The notes: generated by a model not told the origin, from the letters alone. Numbered from the stretch's first letter, positions 10,578 through 23,060 are shown. The stretch: DNA of 64,000 bases from Petrosia ficiformis (GCA_947044365.1 OX345636.1:46377037-46441036); one strand, 5' to 3'. A program made the numbers and translations.

Positions 10578-13500
10578 TATACACCTCAGTACTAGTGTAC
10601 GTTCTGTTTGTCAGATCACAAGGCCGGGCATCACTGAAGAACAGCTTGATAGCAGACATGATCTACCCTGTATAAAGAACAACCCCAAAAATATATGTTT
10701 TATATGTTATATATTTGTTTGCTGATCTTTTAGCTACTGGTCGAGGTGCATTGCGTTTGGTGAGGAACAATTATTACTCCACTGTCCAAGCATGGAACTC
10801 TGGCATAGTTGAAATATACTATGGAAGCATTTGGGGTAATATTTGTGATGATACCAATTTTGGATTTGATGAAGCAGATGTGATATGTCATCAACTTGGA
10901 TACACTGGTGCTTCTTCTTATGGGAATACTGGAACCATAACTTCGTATGTTGTTTGTGCATGCAATTATGTATTATAATTCATGATTAATATATACACCT
11001 TTAAAAAAAAGAGTAACTAATGTAGTATTGTTGCTATAGTTGCAAGATATGTTATAAATGTATAGTTAAGTTGGTCCTGCAGGATATACGTGAAGATGTC
11101 AAACCTACTTTGTACCAATTGTCAATTTTGAAGCTATCTAATTTCAGATAGCTATACAAATATCATTGGGCCAAAGCACTATATCAGAGTCATGAGATTG
11201 CAGTAATAGTGGATTGTGCTGTCAAAATAGGGGAGTGGGGCTTACATAAAAGTGGGTGCTTACCATATATTTAAACAACCTGCAGCAGTGTACTAACCAG
11301 TATTTAATAATTTTGTTTTGTAGGTAATGATAAAGAAACGTTTTAATGTGTAATTCAATGATACCAGCACTGTAAAAATATAATAGGTTATTTTAGCCTT
11401 TAGTTGGTTACTGGAGTTTCAATGTAATTCTATTTTCCTCAATGTTGATTTGTTTTACCTAGGTTAGTTTACAAGTCACAGTTCATTCGATTTTGATCTA
11501 TATTGCTTATATATATATATATATAAGTACATGTCATAATAAACCATACGGTAACAAATATATTAATACAACACAGTAAAAATGAATTGGTTATTTTAAC
11601 CCTCATTTGGTTACAGGAGTTTCACTTTATATTAATTAATTACTCTGGAATGAGCTTGTTGTTTTCGCAGATGTTGGAATAGCAATACTAATATCACACC
11701 ACAGTTGTACCTATAATACTATGCTATGTATATAGTTACATTTTATTATTATATATGATTGTTACCATATGCCTTGGCATGACATGTACTTTATACTAGT
11801 CAAGATGGAATGATCTATGACTTGTAAATATTACCTAGAAGGAACAATAAATCAGCATGGAGGAAAATATAATTGCATTGAAACTCCTGTAACCAACTGA
11901 AGGTTAAAATAGCCTATTACTTTTTACAGTGAATGTAGCTATTATACACAGCATAGTATTATAGCTATGCCCTGTGGTGTACTATATACACAGCATAGTA
12001 TTATAGGTATAACCTGTGGTGTATTATATTAGTATTCCAATTCTAACACCTTGCAAAACAACACACTGATGTTATTTCAGAGTACTTAGTATAATTATGT
12101 AAATGAATTAGTAAGTTAATAGTAAATAACCTCTATTATACTCTACAAATATTTGAGATGTTAGAACATGTACATAATCTAAGTGATTTACATATCAAGA
12201 AGCAAATTACTACTCGTAAACACACTTATGTAACAAGAAAAGTAATCGATATTAATTTACATAGTGAGTATATTATTAATATTGAAACACACATAAACAA
12301 ATGAGTGTTAAAATAACCCATTAATGTTTACAGGTTTACAGTAGGTAAGTTATGTATATATCAATGAATAATTTTGGTTACACAAGTTTCAATTCTTAAA
12401 TAACCATTAATGTTTACAGTGAGTAAGTTATATTTCAATGAATAACTTTGGTTACACAAGTTTCATTTTTAAACATTTTGTGACTGAGAAACCATTATAA
12501 TTCTTATTGTGAATGCTTATCAGGAATGCAAAACTACATTATTTTGAAATGAAATGATATGTTATCATAACAGTACTGTACAGTGAACAAATAATTAGAC
12601 ACGTACAAGTGTACATGTATGTATACAGTGACAGTATAGAAATAATATCGTTTTGTAACTAAATACCATTATACCACCCAACTCTAAAGTAAACATACAT
12701 GTAAGTAACTTAAACGAGCTAGATTACAGTAATAATGATATAAGCAATAAATGATAATACACAAGCTATACTCTATAAAGCAATTACTTATGCAGATTAT
12801 ATTAAGCTATACAACTGTATATGTTTAAACAGTGTCGTATGACATAAATTTTACGCTGCAAACAATAAATCATTAAAATAACGATTTTATTGGTTAGTAC
12901 GATGCATGGAATAGCATGTTTTGTTTGTCATTTGTTGCAGACAATGTTGTAGCTACATGCATGATGTTACTGTGACATAATGTGCACCAAGTACTAAATT
13001 AAATTGTGGGTTTACAAACCCTTTTGATGGCCAGATACATTTACATGTACTTTATCCAGATACAATTACATGAAATATGAGTAGACAGCACCCTAAAAGT
13101 ATTGTGCTTCAATTATAATTAGGACAAAGTATCTGTGGTATATATATATATATATATATATAAGATATATGTATTTTGAACAACCAACTAATATTAAAAT
13201 CCTTGTAACTGTACTAACCATTAAATTAGTTATTTTAACTATTTTATTTTTGGAGTGTACGTTTTAGAACTGGAGTTGCGAATTTACCATTCATTTATAT
13301 ATATATTCCAGTGTACGATAAATAAATGTCAAGGCTACAAATACTTATAGGGTTGTGTACTCCAGGTAACATGCTGTAAAAATGAATGAGTTGTTTTAAT
13401 GGTTACATGAGTTTCCTCCTGAGACTACATATATCAATGCTTCTTTCTTATCTGGCTAGGTAATGTTTACAAGCAGTAATTTGTACACAAAGTACACACT

Positions 13501-16500
13501 GCAAAAACAAAATAGTTATTTGATTGCTTAGTACAGTTTGAAAAAATTAATAATTAGTTGTATGGTTATTATGTGTACACACATGCTAATGCAGTAACTA
13601 CTTCGTACTAGTTATAACCAATTAGTATAATTTTAGGATGCTGTCTACTCATATTTCAACCAACAACCACTTAAAGCGATTGTATCTGACAGTGGTGGCC
13701 AGCAAAAGGGTTTGGAAACCTGTAAACACATAATTTAATTTATTTTGGTGTACATTTTTATACTAGGTGCACACAATGTCATAGTAACATCGTGTATGTA
13801 TCCACAAAAACCTGTATGACAAACTAAATTGAAATTTATGCTATTCCTTGCAACTGTACTTAACTATAACTATTTCATTTTTGCAGTGCATGCCATAATA
13901 AAGAATGGTGACAAAGGCAATAATATGCTGACTTTTGAAATATCTGTAGCACAAGTTATTTGTACAAATTCATGTATGTATTAATTAATTAATTACTCTG
14001 AAATGAGCTAGTCACATCTGTACTTTCTGCATGTTACAATTGGAATACTAATATCAGAGAGTACAGTAGTACTCTTTATGTAGGGATGGCCCGGGAACAA
14101 AATGGCCGCCCATACATTATAATTGCAAATGGTAAGCTGAAATCTCTAGTAATATAATTATACAAATAAGTTAAAATACACATAACTTACAATATATTGA
14201 GTATTTTTATAACTAACAATACCTTTTAGATGCCCAGAAATCTTCGTTAAAGTATATAGAACCAGTGAGTAGCAAAACTGGCAAAATCTTCATAATTATT
14301 ATTCACTATTATTCACTATTATTCACTATTATTATTCTTCTGCTTCTTTTTCAGAAAAATAGATCTCTACGTTTCTGGAGCTATTAAAGTAGTTGTAGCA
14401 CAAATACAAATTTATTTTAAGTTAAACTCAGGGGAACAAACTTTGTACTGTTCTGTTTCTTGACCTAGACAACGAATACTTTCAGGCACTACACCAACCT
14501 ATTTATAATAGGACGCCATTTGTAATAAACCACACCCATTAATTTTGACAGAATTATGGAGATGGTAAACAGATACATATCATCACTTCCACAATTAGCA
14601 AAATTTGTAAACCCAGATGATACTGAACTGTCCATGTACAAATCATTCAGTAGTATAACGAATATGCTTCTGTACTGAATGTGCTTCTGTACTGCATATC
14701 ATCACTTCCACAAATAGCAAAATTTGTAAACCCAGATGATACTGAACTGTCCATGTACAAATCATTAGTATAACTTTTGATATATATAGGCATATATATC
14801 AAAACCGAAAAAGCACAGAAACAAGATGGCTTTGGCAACAAATGAAATACCATTTCCACATAACAACCCTACATAAGTATACACAACTAGAATAAAGGCA
14901 AAACACAAAGAAGTGATACTTATGTACGGTTGTTATGGGGAAGTGGTATTTCATTTTGTTGCCAAAGCCATCTTGTTTCTGTGGGGGTTGATAATATCCC
15001 TACATACTTTTTCAATTTTTAAAAAGTTTTTTTACTTATTCTTGTATAATATACCACAGGTTTTAATAATACTATGCTAGTATATAACTACATTGTATTG
15101 ATATGTTTGTTACCATATGCCTTATTATGACATGTACTATATATTAGTCAATATAGATCAAGATCAAATGAACTGTGCATTACCTAACAGGAAAAATAAA
15201 TCAGCATGGAGGAAAAAATTATTCTATTGAAACTCCTGAAGGTTTAAATAACCTATTACTTTTCATAGTGCATAGTTCATCAACAAATTTTAATTGTATT
15301 AACCACTCATATTCAGTAACAAATGGAAGACTGAAATTTTTATGATACCTATATAACAAATAAAGTTGGCTGAAATGACATCAATTTTTAGAGTGAATGA
15401 GTAAATGACAAATCAATTTTCAGAGTGAATCAGTAATTAGCTGGGGGTTGGTAAAAGCTCATTTGCCTTCTATAAATAATGGCCAATTATACTCATGCAT
15501 GTGACACAAACATATAATAAATCAGTCAAACTAGAGATGTTATCAACTGATTTGTTTATGTTGAGTGGGTGCATTTGGTTTCTATATATCTTCTGTAAAC
15601 TAATTAGTGGCTTAAAATTCATTTTTGTAGCACAGTAAGAAAGTGCCGCGATAAAAATGAAATGACAGTGATATTGGCGGTTCCTTTGATGCACCCACTA
15701 AACATTAGTTATATTATTATTACTGTAAACGCAGACATTTTCATGATAAGAACATCCACATTTTAATTATTAATTTGGTAAATAAATGTTTAGTACATTC
15801 CTATCATAACTAATATTCAGTGCTTTTAAATTTCATGTGTAAAATGTCCAACTACAAATGTTTTACCAATGACAATTTCTTCACTTGTAGTATAATTACT
15901 ATTCAACAAGCCACAGTGTTTGAAGGAACCACTAACTTTCTTTTCCTACATCAACATCTTATTCTTGTTTCAGATATGGTACAGATGTGAACAGTATGTT
16001 GATTGAGGATGTTTCATGTTCATCACCTGACTACTTGGTATTGTTGCAATGTAGTGTGACTACTCAGTACTCCAGTTTCTGTAATGATCATAGCAGGGAT
16101 GTAGTTGTTGATTGTTGTGAGTTTACTGAATGTTTACATATGTATATGGGAAATTCATTTTCGAAATTAAAATGTAAAGACTCTGTATATATACGTTAAA
16201 TTATATGTGTTTGCAATAATTATTGTTTAGTTGATGAATATTTCTAGATAGTGTGCTTTGGTTGGTGTGTTTTAATCATGTTCTTCATAATAAAAGCCTT
16301 CAGGGCCCTAGAAGCAACTTTTGAGGGCCTAAATTCTAAATATTTCTATACTCCATACCCCGCAAGGAATAACATGCTTCAGATGATTAATTGTCCTCTC
16401 CCCCTGATGGAAAAATCCTATATGAAAGCCTTATTGCTCTTTATTTTTATTACGCATGCATATTGGTAGTACAGTTGCAACACTGCAAAAAAAAATAGTT

Positions 16501-19500
16501 GTTAAAATAGCAAATGTATTGGTTATATTAGTGCAGTTGCAAGGATTTAACAGTTAGTTAGTATATCTGTTAGACAGGAATAAGGAAATTGGAATTTCAA
16601 TTATTAGTACAAGTACATGTATATCACCATACAGTCATAACAACCTACACAACTAAATAAATTATAATTTCCATTTTCCACTATTACTTTGCAACTGTAC
16701 TAACCAATAAATTAGTTATTTTAACAATTTTATTTTTGCAGTGAAGGATTAACAATTAGTTCATTGTTCAGGATAAATTCGTCTAATGCCATAGCTACTT
16801 GGTACTAATTATATTCAATTGGTTGAAGCACTATAATTTAAGGGTGCTGTCTACATATAATTTTATTATTTCAAGCCAACAATTTAGTATACATCTAAGT
16901 TTACTATTATAGTGCATGTAATTGTATCTGTATGTAGAAAGGAAACTATGGTATTCCTGGGGCTGCAATCAATTAATGGGCAGAAAAGATATAACTTCTG
17001 TAAAGTATTAAATGTAGCGAAATTGATCAGAGAGTACAGTAGGGCTCTTCGTGTAGATTGTAGGAATGGCACAGAAAATGCACATACCTTTTGATATCAA
17101 GTGTTTTATGACTAACAATACCTTCTGGATGTCCATGCAGACATTGTTTTAAAGTAGAAAATTGTCATATGGTAAAACTGGAAGATTGCTGATCCAAATC
17201 CTCTAATATAATTATATTTGTTTTACATTTATAAATTTCTAAAGGGCTGTAATAGTATTTCTAAAGGTCATTTACATTCACCGTGTCCTCAGAAAAATGT
17301 TCATAACTGAATAACCAACAATACTTTACTTCCACCATTTTCATATACCGTGTTTCCTCAAATAGTACCAGCGGGTATTATTACTTTCAAGCCCAGTGAT
17401 AATGTGCGTAGTAATTGAGGGATGGGTTCTATTTGAGGGCGGGTACTATTAATTACAATGATTGTTTCAATGTTTATTGTTGTTAAATGAATAATAACTG
17501 TAATGATAAGTGTTATGCTCAGCAAATCAGTTCTTCAGTTAACTTAAACATCTTAAATAATATGTTCATTGTTGTCCAGTTCTTCTGGGCAGTGCAGGTA
17601 CTATTTGAGGGCGGGTACTATCCAACGTGCGGGTATAAATATTGTAATTATCCTTCCCGTTCTTTTTTGTGTATGTCAAATTTCACTTCATTATTGAGTT
17701 ACAGTATATAACCTTACGACATTAAACTATACACTATATTACATATAAAGTCAAAATATAATAATTTAGAGGACATTGTGAATGTGAACAGACTTTAGCA
17801 AGAACTTTAGTGTAAATTAGTAAGCATGTAGCAACTATTCAATGAAGCATGTACAGAAACCCAGACGAGGTACTGTAAAATACATTCCATGTAATATCTA
17901 GTTTTCTTGTACATACGGACACATGGTGAAAGAACTCACCCAAATCAGCAGGGCCAAGAGTTTGAGTGTCGAAGCACTTCTTCTGATCCTATGCTTTACT
18001 GTTGTATCCTTATCATAGGACCCTTACAGAGCAAACAAGAAATCAACTGAAACTGTAACACAGATAGTGTATTTCGCTATTGACTTTGATTGCACTTCTT
18101 GCCTCCATTTGTTATGTCACATATCCTTGTAACACCTGCTCTGATAGTAACTTAATATTTATTAATTAACATTGAGCTTGAGAGGCCTTTTCTTGTAATG
18201 AATATGTCCATTTTGAGTGTTTGATTTTTGATCAGTTCACTATGGTTCTTAGTTCTTCAATCTTAGTATTTTGATATGTATAATATTAAATGCATAGATT
18301 CTACAAGAATATGGGATAGTCCTACATCAGGTCAGATACGTCTTACAGGAGGTAACTTTTCTAATCAAGGCCTTCTTGAGATCTATTGTAATGGAGAGTG
18401 GGGAACAGTGTGTGATGATGGTTTCTCTTCTACAGAAGCACGAGTAGCATGTAGACAATTGGGATATAATGACTACTATGATTATGATCATCTTTCTATG
18501 TGAGATGGGTTTGTATGCAGGGCCTCTGAGAGGTTGAAAGGGGCCCAGGGCACGCAAAGCACGCCAAAACAATTTTAGCTAATTAATTATTCATATGGGT
18601 GTGGTTAATTCATTAATTGCGTGTTATGAATGCTCATTCAGCATTACATGTGTCACTGTTTCAGGTATAATAACTATTATTATTGTTTTATCCAGCTTGA
18701 CGTTGAATTATAGATTATTAATCGTGTTTCCTATAATTGAGTAAGCTCATCTATATAATAATGGTCAAAACAATTGGATGTGGGGCCCCGGGGCAGTTGC
18801 CCCTGTTGCCCCCCCCCCCCTCTCAGTGGCCCTGTAAGTATGACAGCAGCTGTATAATTATATTTTCTTCTTATAACTTAGATTTGGAACATTTTCTCAG
18901 CCAATCTGGTTGGATAATGCTGATTGTTCATCTTCCAGTTACACTTGTCTAACTACTTGTGAAAGTTGTCCTTCCTCTGAAAGTGTATCTTGTTTTCATT
19001 CAGAAGATGTCACTCTGGATTGTAGTAAGTATATACTATACATAATAATAGGGCACACTTTCGTGAAACAAAGTATACAAATCTTTGATTTTGACATTTC
19101 TATTTTTTGTGTTAGTTACAGCACCATTGCGAGCGTTCTACCAAGTGCTATTTTTACCTCTAGACCTTTGTTAGCTTGAGCTTTGCAGAAACACACTGTA
19201 AAGCTTCCTGGGAATGTTGTGATCATCAATCCCATCTACTATATTGCAACAATAGTACTATATTTCCATCAGGTGTCTTCTATGGAGAGAATAGCTCTGC
19301 ATGGTACTCATATACACCCATGCACCATACAATGAATTGTCAAAATAGTGTGGTTAGGTCTAAGACAGTTATATGTCCTCAGGTTAGGATATATATAACA
19401 TTAGACTATTATAATTATATAACACTATAATTATAATAATATTAGTACTATATAATTATGTATTTTATGGTGCTGTACTGATAAGAGATTTTAGCGATAA

Positions 19501-21545
19501 ACCGATAATTACTCTAACTATAATTATACCGATAACCGATACCAATCCAATATTATATTACCTTCTTGTTTTTAATTGTTACAATGAAAATGAGGATTTT
19601 CTCAGTAATTGGTGCACTTTTTACATCGGTCGCACCTTTCAGAAATAACCGATACCGATACTAAAAATAATGGCCGATAATGACCAATATTGATTACTGA
19701 TCACATTATCGGTGCATCACTAGTATTTTAGGTGCAATATGTAATATCAAAGGAGCTACCAAGTGCTATATTTGCTATATAGTACAGTTAGAGCAATATA
19801 ATATAATGCTGTGAGGGAATATGGGGTACAATAATCACGACTGCTGAGGGTAGAGTGATTATATAATCTGTGCATCATAAAATTAATGGATGTTTCATAA
19901 ATAATATATTTTGTGAAAGCTCTATAGTGTGTACTGAATGCATGCCTAGATCTCTTGTTTAGCCATGAGTAAGAGGAGAAGATATCTCTGTAGATGCCAC
20001 ATCAGTCTCCAAACGAAGGTCATCACTGTGAGTGACTCTAAAAAAGAGCAGCAGAGACCAGTCGCTTTAAAGGGTTGTTGAGGGAGATGTAGCTAAGACG
20101 TCTGTTCCAATTACACCAAAACCTACTGTTGCTTCTTCAAAGTGGTGTTTTAAACTTTTATATTGACTGGTTGGATTTTCATCATCATAGTCTTAAGTGG
20201 CTAGCTACAAGCAATCCAATGGTCCAAACATAGAACTATCTCCTATTTGCTCCACTAAACAAATGGCTCTCTGTTTATGTGACCAAGTTGCAAAGGCAAA
20301 GAGTAAATAGTTGATTGGTTTGTGAAATATAATTTTTCACATAAGTGGTGACAGGTTTTATATCAATCATCAAAAGGATGTAAACTTGCTGGCAGGTTTA
20401 TATCTGATTTATAAAACCTGTGATTACTTTGATGTTTTGCCGTGTTGAGATATATAGCAAAAATGGTTTCTGGTCAAAGTATCAAGATGATATCTTCAGG
20501 TACTATGAATGAAAGGACTTCATCCCACTACCATCGTGAATATGATGCCATTTTAATATGTATATATATATCATTAATCAAAGTGACTCTACCTCTAATG
20601 GATCCAATACTCATGCAGACGAGGCTATATGTGAAAAAGAATAGTCATCATAAAATTGATAAACACAACCTCCGGCACTGACTTCATTTTTACTAGCAGT
20701 CAAAATATGCAACAATAAACATTCATATTCCACCCCCTGCCACAAAATCCTGGATAGAACCCTTGCATTGAAATGAACAGATTAATAGAAAACAAGGGAC
20801 TAATTTAATAAGGAAGACAGAGATAAATTGAACATGCATGCAATACCAATCTAAAACACTGTATTTGCTGTTTCTTTATACACTTTGTTCAAATTAACTT
20901 AATGATTAAATATATAACAATAAGATTTGTTAGACTTTGTATACTCTGAGATATTAATTTTTTTTCTGATTCCTCTCAGGTTACTCTTCATTTCGTTCTG
21001 ATGTTTCAACAGGTTCAACTTGCAGTACTGATTGTTAGTATAAGTTCTGTGTGTATTAATATTGCAATATTTGTACAATATTTCCTTTATATTTTTATTC
21101 AAATCTATCTCAATATTCCACAGCATCTACCTCAGCTGGAACCATTCTAGGTGCGGTTCTTGGTGCTATATTTGGTATAATCTTCTGTATACTGATCTTC
21201 ACTGTACCATTCTGTATTTTTTGCTGTTTTAAAGTTGGAGTAGGTGCAGCTTCTAGGCGTTCCCCAACCACGAGAGCTGTAGCACACCCTACAACAACTA
21301 CCACTACTGCTGTTATCACAACTGAAGAGACCAAAACTTCTAACTTCAGTCCACACACAATCCACAATCCTCCTCCCCCTTATTTTCAACCTCCACCACA
21401 AGAAAACCCCTATCCAACTGCCTATCCTACCGAACCAGGTTATCCTCAACAGCCTCCAGCTTATCCTGCTGGTGGCTATCCTGGACAACCAGAGTATCAA
21501 CAATATCCAGGCTATCCTCAACCCAACCCTCCTATTCAGTACTGA
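10196..21545 (+). CDS. Gene B: type I membrane protein with two SRCR domains (409 aa)
   Basis: Exons: 10196-10250, 10734-10944, 15974-16116, 18298-18499, 18882-19024, 20980-21033, 21124-21545. All introns are GT-AG and the phases fit throughout (1230 nt with stop). The product starts with signal peptide MAFLQFLAILYIICQTEA. SRCR 1 (about residues 20-136) shows WGNICDD, CHQLGY, VSCSS and six cysteines. SRCR 2 (about 139-252) shows RLTGG, GEWGTVCDD, ACRQLGY, PIWLDNADC and extra Cys pairs. A Ser/Thr stalk follows, then one helix (GAIFGIIFCILIFTVPF), a Cys-rich juxtamembrane patch and a tail with PPPPY and YPGYPQ-type repeats. Two exons per SRCR is the group A arrangement. The likely role is a cell-surface receptor for a polyanion, microbe or self ligand, with PPxY a potential WW-domain docking site; all function is inferred. 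The exon 5 to 20980 splice skips a candidate exon at 19189-19382. An ATTAAA possible polyA signal sits at 21564. Confidence 0.85.
10387..10450. repeat. (TA)n microsatellite in intron 1 of gene B
   Basis: A nearly pure TA run; a second run lies at 10532-10574. Intron 1 of genes C (27031-27083, 27239-27269) and D (51000-51023) carries TA tracts at corresponding places. The long Ile/Tyr open frames here are artefacts of the repeat. Confidence 0.9.
11368..11931. repeat. MITE-3: long-TIR element in intron 2 of gene B
   Basis: The left end CACTGTAAAAA...GGTTATTTTAGCC...GTTACTGGAGTTTCAATG is repeated inverted at the right end (CATTGAAACTCCTGTAAC...GGTTAAAATAGCC...TTTTTACAGTG), giving inverted repeats of roughly 70 bases. 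A partial second set of similar ends (from about 11569) lies inside, so it may be composite. The same element sits at the same place in gene C (27982 onward) and gene D (52043-52830), so it predates the gene duplication. Confidence 0.75.
12854..13257. repeat. MITE-4: CACTGCAAA-type element in intron 2 of gene B
   Basis: The left end (CGCTGCAAAC, TTAAAATAAC, TTTTATTGGTTAGTAC) is inverted at the right end (GTACTAACC, AGTTATTTTAAC, TTGGAGTG). Its gene D counterpart is 55976-56336. Other copies: 13497-13888, 16481-16743, 52972-53368, 55206-55636, 57667-58421. No coding capacity. Confidence 0.65.
13497..13888. repeat. MITE-4 copy in intron 2 of gene B
   Basis: Begins CACTGCAAAAACAAAATAG and ends TTGCAACTGTACTTAAC...TTTTGCAGTG, matching the MITE-4 ends in inverted orientation. 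Confidence 0.6.
14575..14770. repeat. Tandem duplication of about 80 bases
   Basis: Two near-identical segments (about 14575-14655 and 14695-14770) share CATATCATCACTTCCACAA, GCAAAATTTGTAAACCCAG and GTCCATGTACAAATCATT. They are separated by about 40 bases. Confidence 0.8.
14814..14983. repeat. Large inverted repeat (hairpin) in intron 2 of gene B
   Basis: The left arm 14814-14880 (CACAGAAACAAGATGGC...) is the reverse complement of the right arm 14916-14983 (...GCCATCTTGTTTCTGTG) with few mismatches, around a loop of about 35 bases. It could be a MITE end pair or a foldback element. Confidence 0.75.
16481..16743. repeat. MITE-4 copy in intron 3 of gene B
   Basis: Inverted ends CACTGCAAAA...GTGCAGTTGCAAGG and TTGCAACTGTACTAACC...TTTGCAGTG. 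It is the uninterrupted counterpart of the gene D copy at 57667-58421, which carries a nested MITE-2. Confidence 0.7.
17346..17638. repeat. Interspersed repeat in intron 3 of gene B
   Basis: The segment runs from CCGTGTTTCCTCAAATAGTA to GTGCGGGTATAAATA and contains repeated CTATTTGAGGGCGGGTACTAT blocks. The aligned intron in genes C and D lacks it, so it is an insertion. The class is not determined. Confidence 0.5.
18518..18834. mobile_element. hAT-like MITE in intron 4 of gene B
   Basis: Inverted ends CAGGGCCTCTGAGAGG and CCTCTCAGTGGCCCTG (reverse complement CAGGGCCACTGAGAGG) flank 317 bp. An imperfect 8-bp flank duplication is visible (TTTGTATG / TAAGTATG). Genes C and D have the empty site (TTTGTATGACAG). 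Short CAGGG ends with an 8-bp duplication fit hAT. Near the right end it holds a run of C's. Confidence 0.75.
19189..19382 (+). other. Candidate skipped or alternative exon of gene B (Cys-rich)
   Basis: Flanked by a TTTGCAG acceptor and a CAG/GTTAGG donor. In phase with exon 5 it reads KTHCKASWECCDHQSHLLYC, then NSSAWY, MNCQN and VICPQ, with several Cys and N-glycosylation sites. Its length (194 nt) is not a multiple of three, so inclusion would shift the following stalk exon out of the frame that works in all three genes, and in gene B would soon meet a stop. It is therefore best seen as an alternative or decaying exon. Counterparts: 36924-37090 and 60276-60470. Confidence 0.45.
19480..19730. 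repeat. CCGATA-rich interspersed repeat in gene B intron
   Basis: Repeated CCGATA/TATCGG motifs end in ATTATCGGTGCATCAC. Genes C and D keep only remnants (ATTGGTGCATCAC at about 37232 and 60623), so most of the repeat was lost there or expanded here. Confidence 0.45.
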
Positions 21546-21957
21546 AGAAGAAAGTAACTAATTATTAAATGTTTAATTTAGAGGTTTTAATTCTGTACAT
21601 TTGCAATTAGTTTAGTTAGTTATATAGTTCCATTCTCGTGTATGTTATGTTTATCATGATAATTAATTGAGTTACTTTTAGGAGAAAGACAAGCCTCTCT
21701 TCATGAGAGGGGGTTAAAAGTGGTTTTTTTTTTGTTGGGTGTGTGGATGCACCTAAGTGTTTGTTGCATCTAAGAAGACAAATTTTAATGCTCTGAGGAA
21801 TAGTTTAATAAGTGGCATTTTGTCGTGTGGAGCCAGTAGGTAAGGTCACTCCAGGTATGCAGATGTTCTTGTATATACAACTAATTTTGAGCCGTTCATT
21901 ATGCTTAGGAGATGTATAAACCATTAGAATGTCCTTTCTGATATTTGTTTTGATCAC

Positions 21958-22079
21958 AGATTGACAGAATTTGTATACTGATCATTACTGTGCCATTCTG
22001 TATCTGTTGCTATCTTGGAGTTGTGATTTCAAAATGTTTCCCACCTGAACCACAACCTACAACTACTGCAAAGTTTGGT
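21958..22079 (+). pseudogene. Relic second transmembrane/tail exon downstream of gene B
   Basis: After a GATCACAG acceptor-like site the plus strand reads ICILIITVPFCICCYLGV, closely matching the transmembrane and Cys patch of the last exon of genes B-D (ILIFTVPFCICCCLGVG). It continues PPEPQPTTTAKF and ends at a GTGAGA donor-like site. It lies 410 bases beyond the gene B stop. In the matching place after gene C (about 40577) the sequence breaks off after ATTGACAGAC. It may be a vestige of an older duplicate 3' exon or of an adjacent gene copy. Confidence 0.5.
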
Positions 22080-22216
22080 GAGACTAGCTTCAGGTATTTT
22101 AGCAATGAATATAAATATTTGCTCTAATTCAATATTTTACCCTAACCTTAAACCCTAAACCTGAGAATGGCTGTTTTCGGCAAGCAACATGACAAAGTTC
22201 TTCCTCAACCTATTTG

Positions 22217-22440
22217 TCAGATGGTTAGCTTTACACCACTCCCTAAAAGGCACCGAGCTAAAGTCAGTAATCTTGCAACTTCCTTGTGACTAGTACTGAA
22301 ACCCTCAATACAAACAGCAGTATCATCAGCAAACATATCAGTAGTATTAAGTACATCAAGTAAATCATTTTCATTGAGAGAAACAAAATAGGTTCGAGCA
22401 ATGATCACTGAGGTATTCCTCGGAATCCCTGCCTAGTCAA
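22217..22440 (-). pseudogene. LINE-type reverse transcriptase fragment
   Basis: The minus strand reads FADDTAVCIEGF, a good match to the catalytic [YF]ADD box of non-LTR reverse transcriptases. In another frame just upstream it reads GIPQ, a stop, then SLLEPILFL, corresponding to the usual motif B region (GxPQGSxLGPxLFL). The change of frame and the stop show decay. Only about 75 codons remain, so the clade cannot be named. Confidence 0.6.
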
Positions 22441-22989
22441 TAGCTATTCCGGTGTTACGCATCCAATTTTTACTCATTGCCTATGATCAGTAAGGAAATC
22501 CATGAACAACCATAAAAGAATACCTCTAACCCCATAATCATAAAGATTGTGATACTATAGTTAATTATCCTAAATCAGAATAAAAACACATTTCTTTACA
22601 ATTCACATTACTCACCCTATGTTACAGCCTACTCTCCTACTCTGTATTGACAAAAATCCAATTGGAATGTTTTTTTCACCATAAATCTGCTTATTATTTA
22701 GATTATTCACCATGTATTTAAATGCTATTTTCATGTATGCATTGTTTTTTTTTGTTATGTTACTTTAGCAATTTTGTCCTTGCTTTCAGACATTTGAATT
22801 GCAAACGTTGCATACATGTAACTATTGATGTTTCTCCTTGTGCGGAATATTATTACATTACAATACGATAGTGATAAGTGATGCATCTGTTCATTCTTCT
22901 GCATGTGGATGGATCCATCTACCAATCCAAATATCCATCCATTGTTCATTACATCTGTCTAACTGTTAATGGTGGATGCACAGCTGGAT

Positions 22990-23014
22990 GGGAGGTAGGA
23001 TGGATATATATATA

Positions 23015-23060
<46 letters not shown>
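22990..23060. repeat. (TA)n microsatellite
   Basis: A long TATATA run with one ATAATTA interruption, between genes B and C. Confidence 0.9.

Noticed and set aside
10285..10725. Open frames rich in Ile and Tyr
   Set aside because: Produced by TA dinucleotide runs.
21110..21521. Minus-strand open frames over the last exon of gene B (and the same at 39909-40136 and 62415-62838)
   Set aside because: They mirror the Pro/Tyr-rich tail on the other strand; low complexity and no start context.
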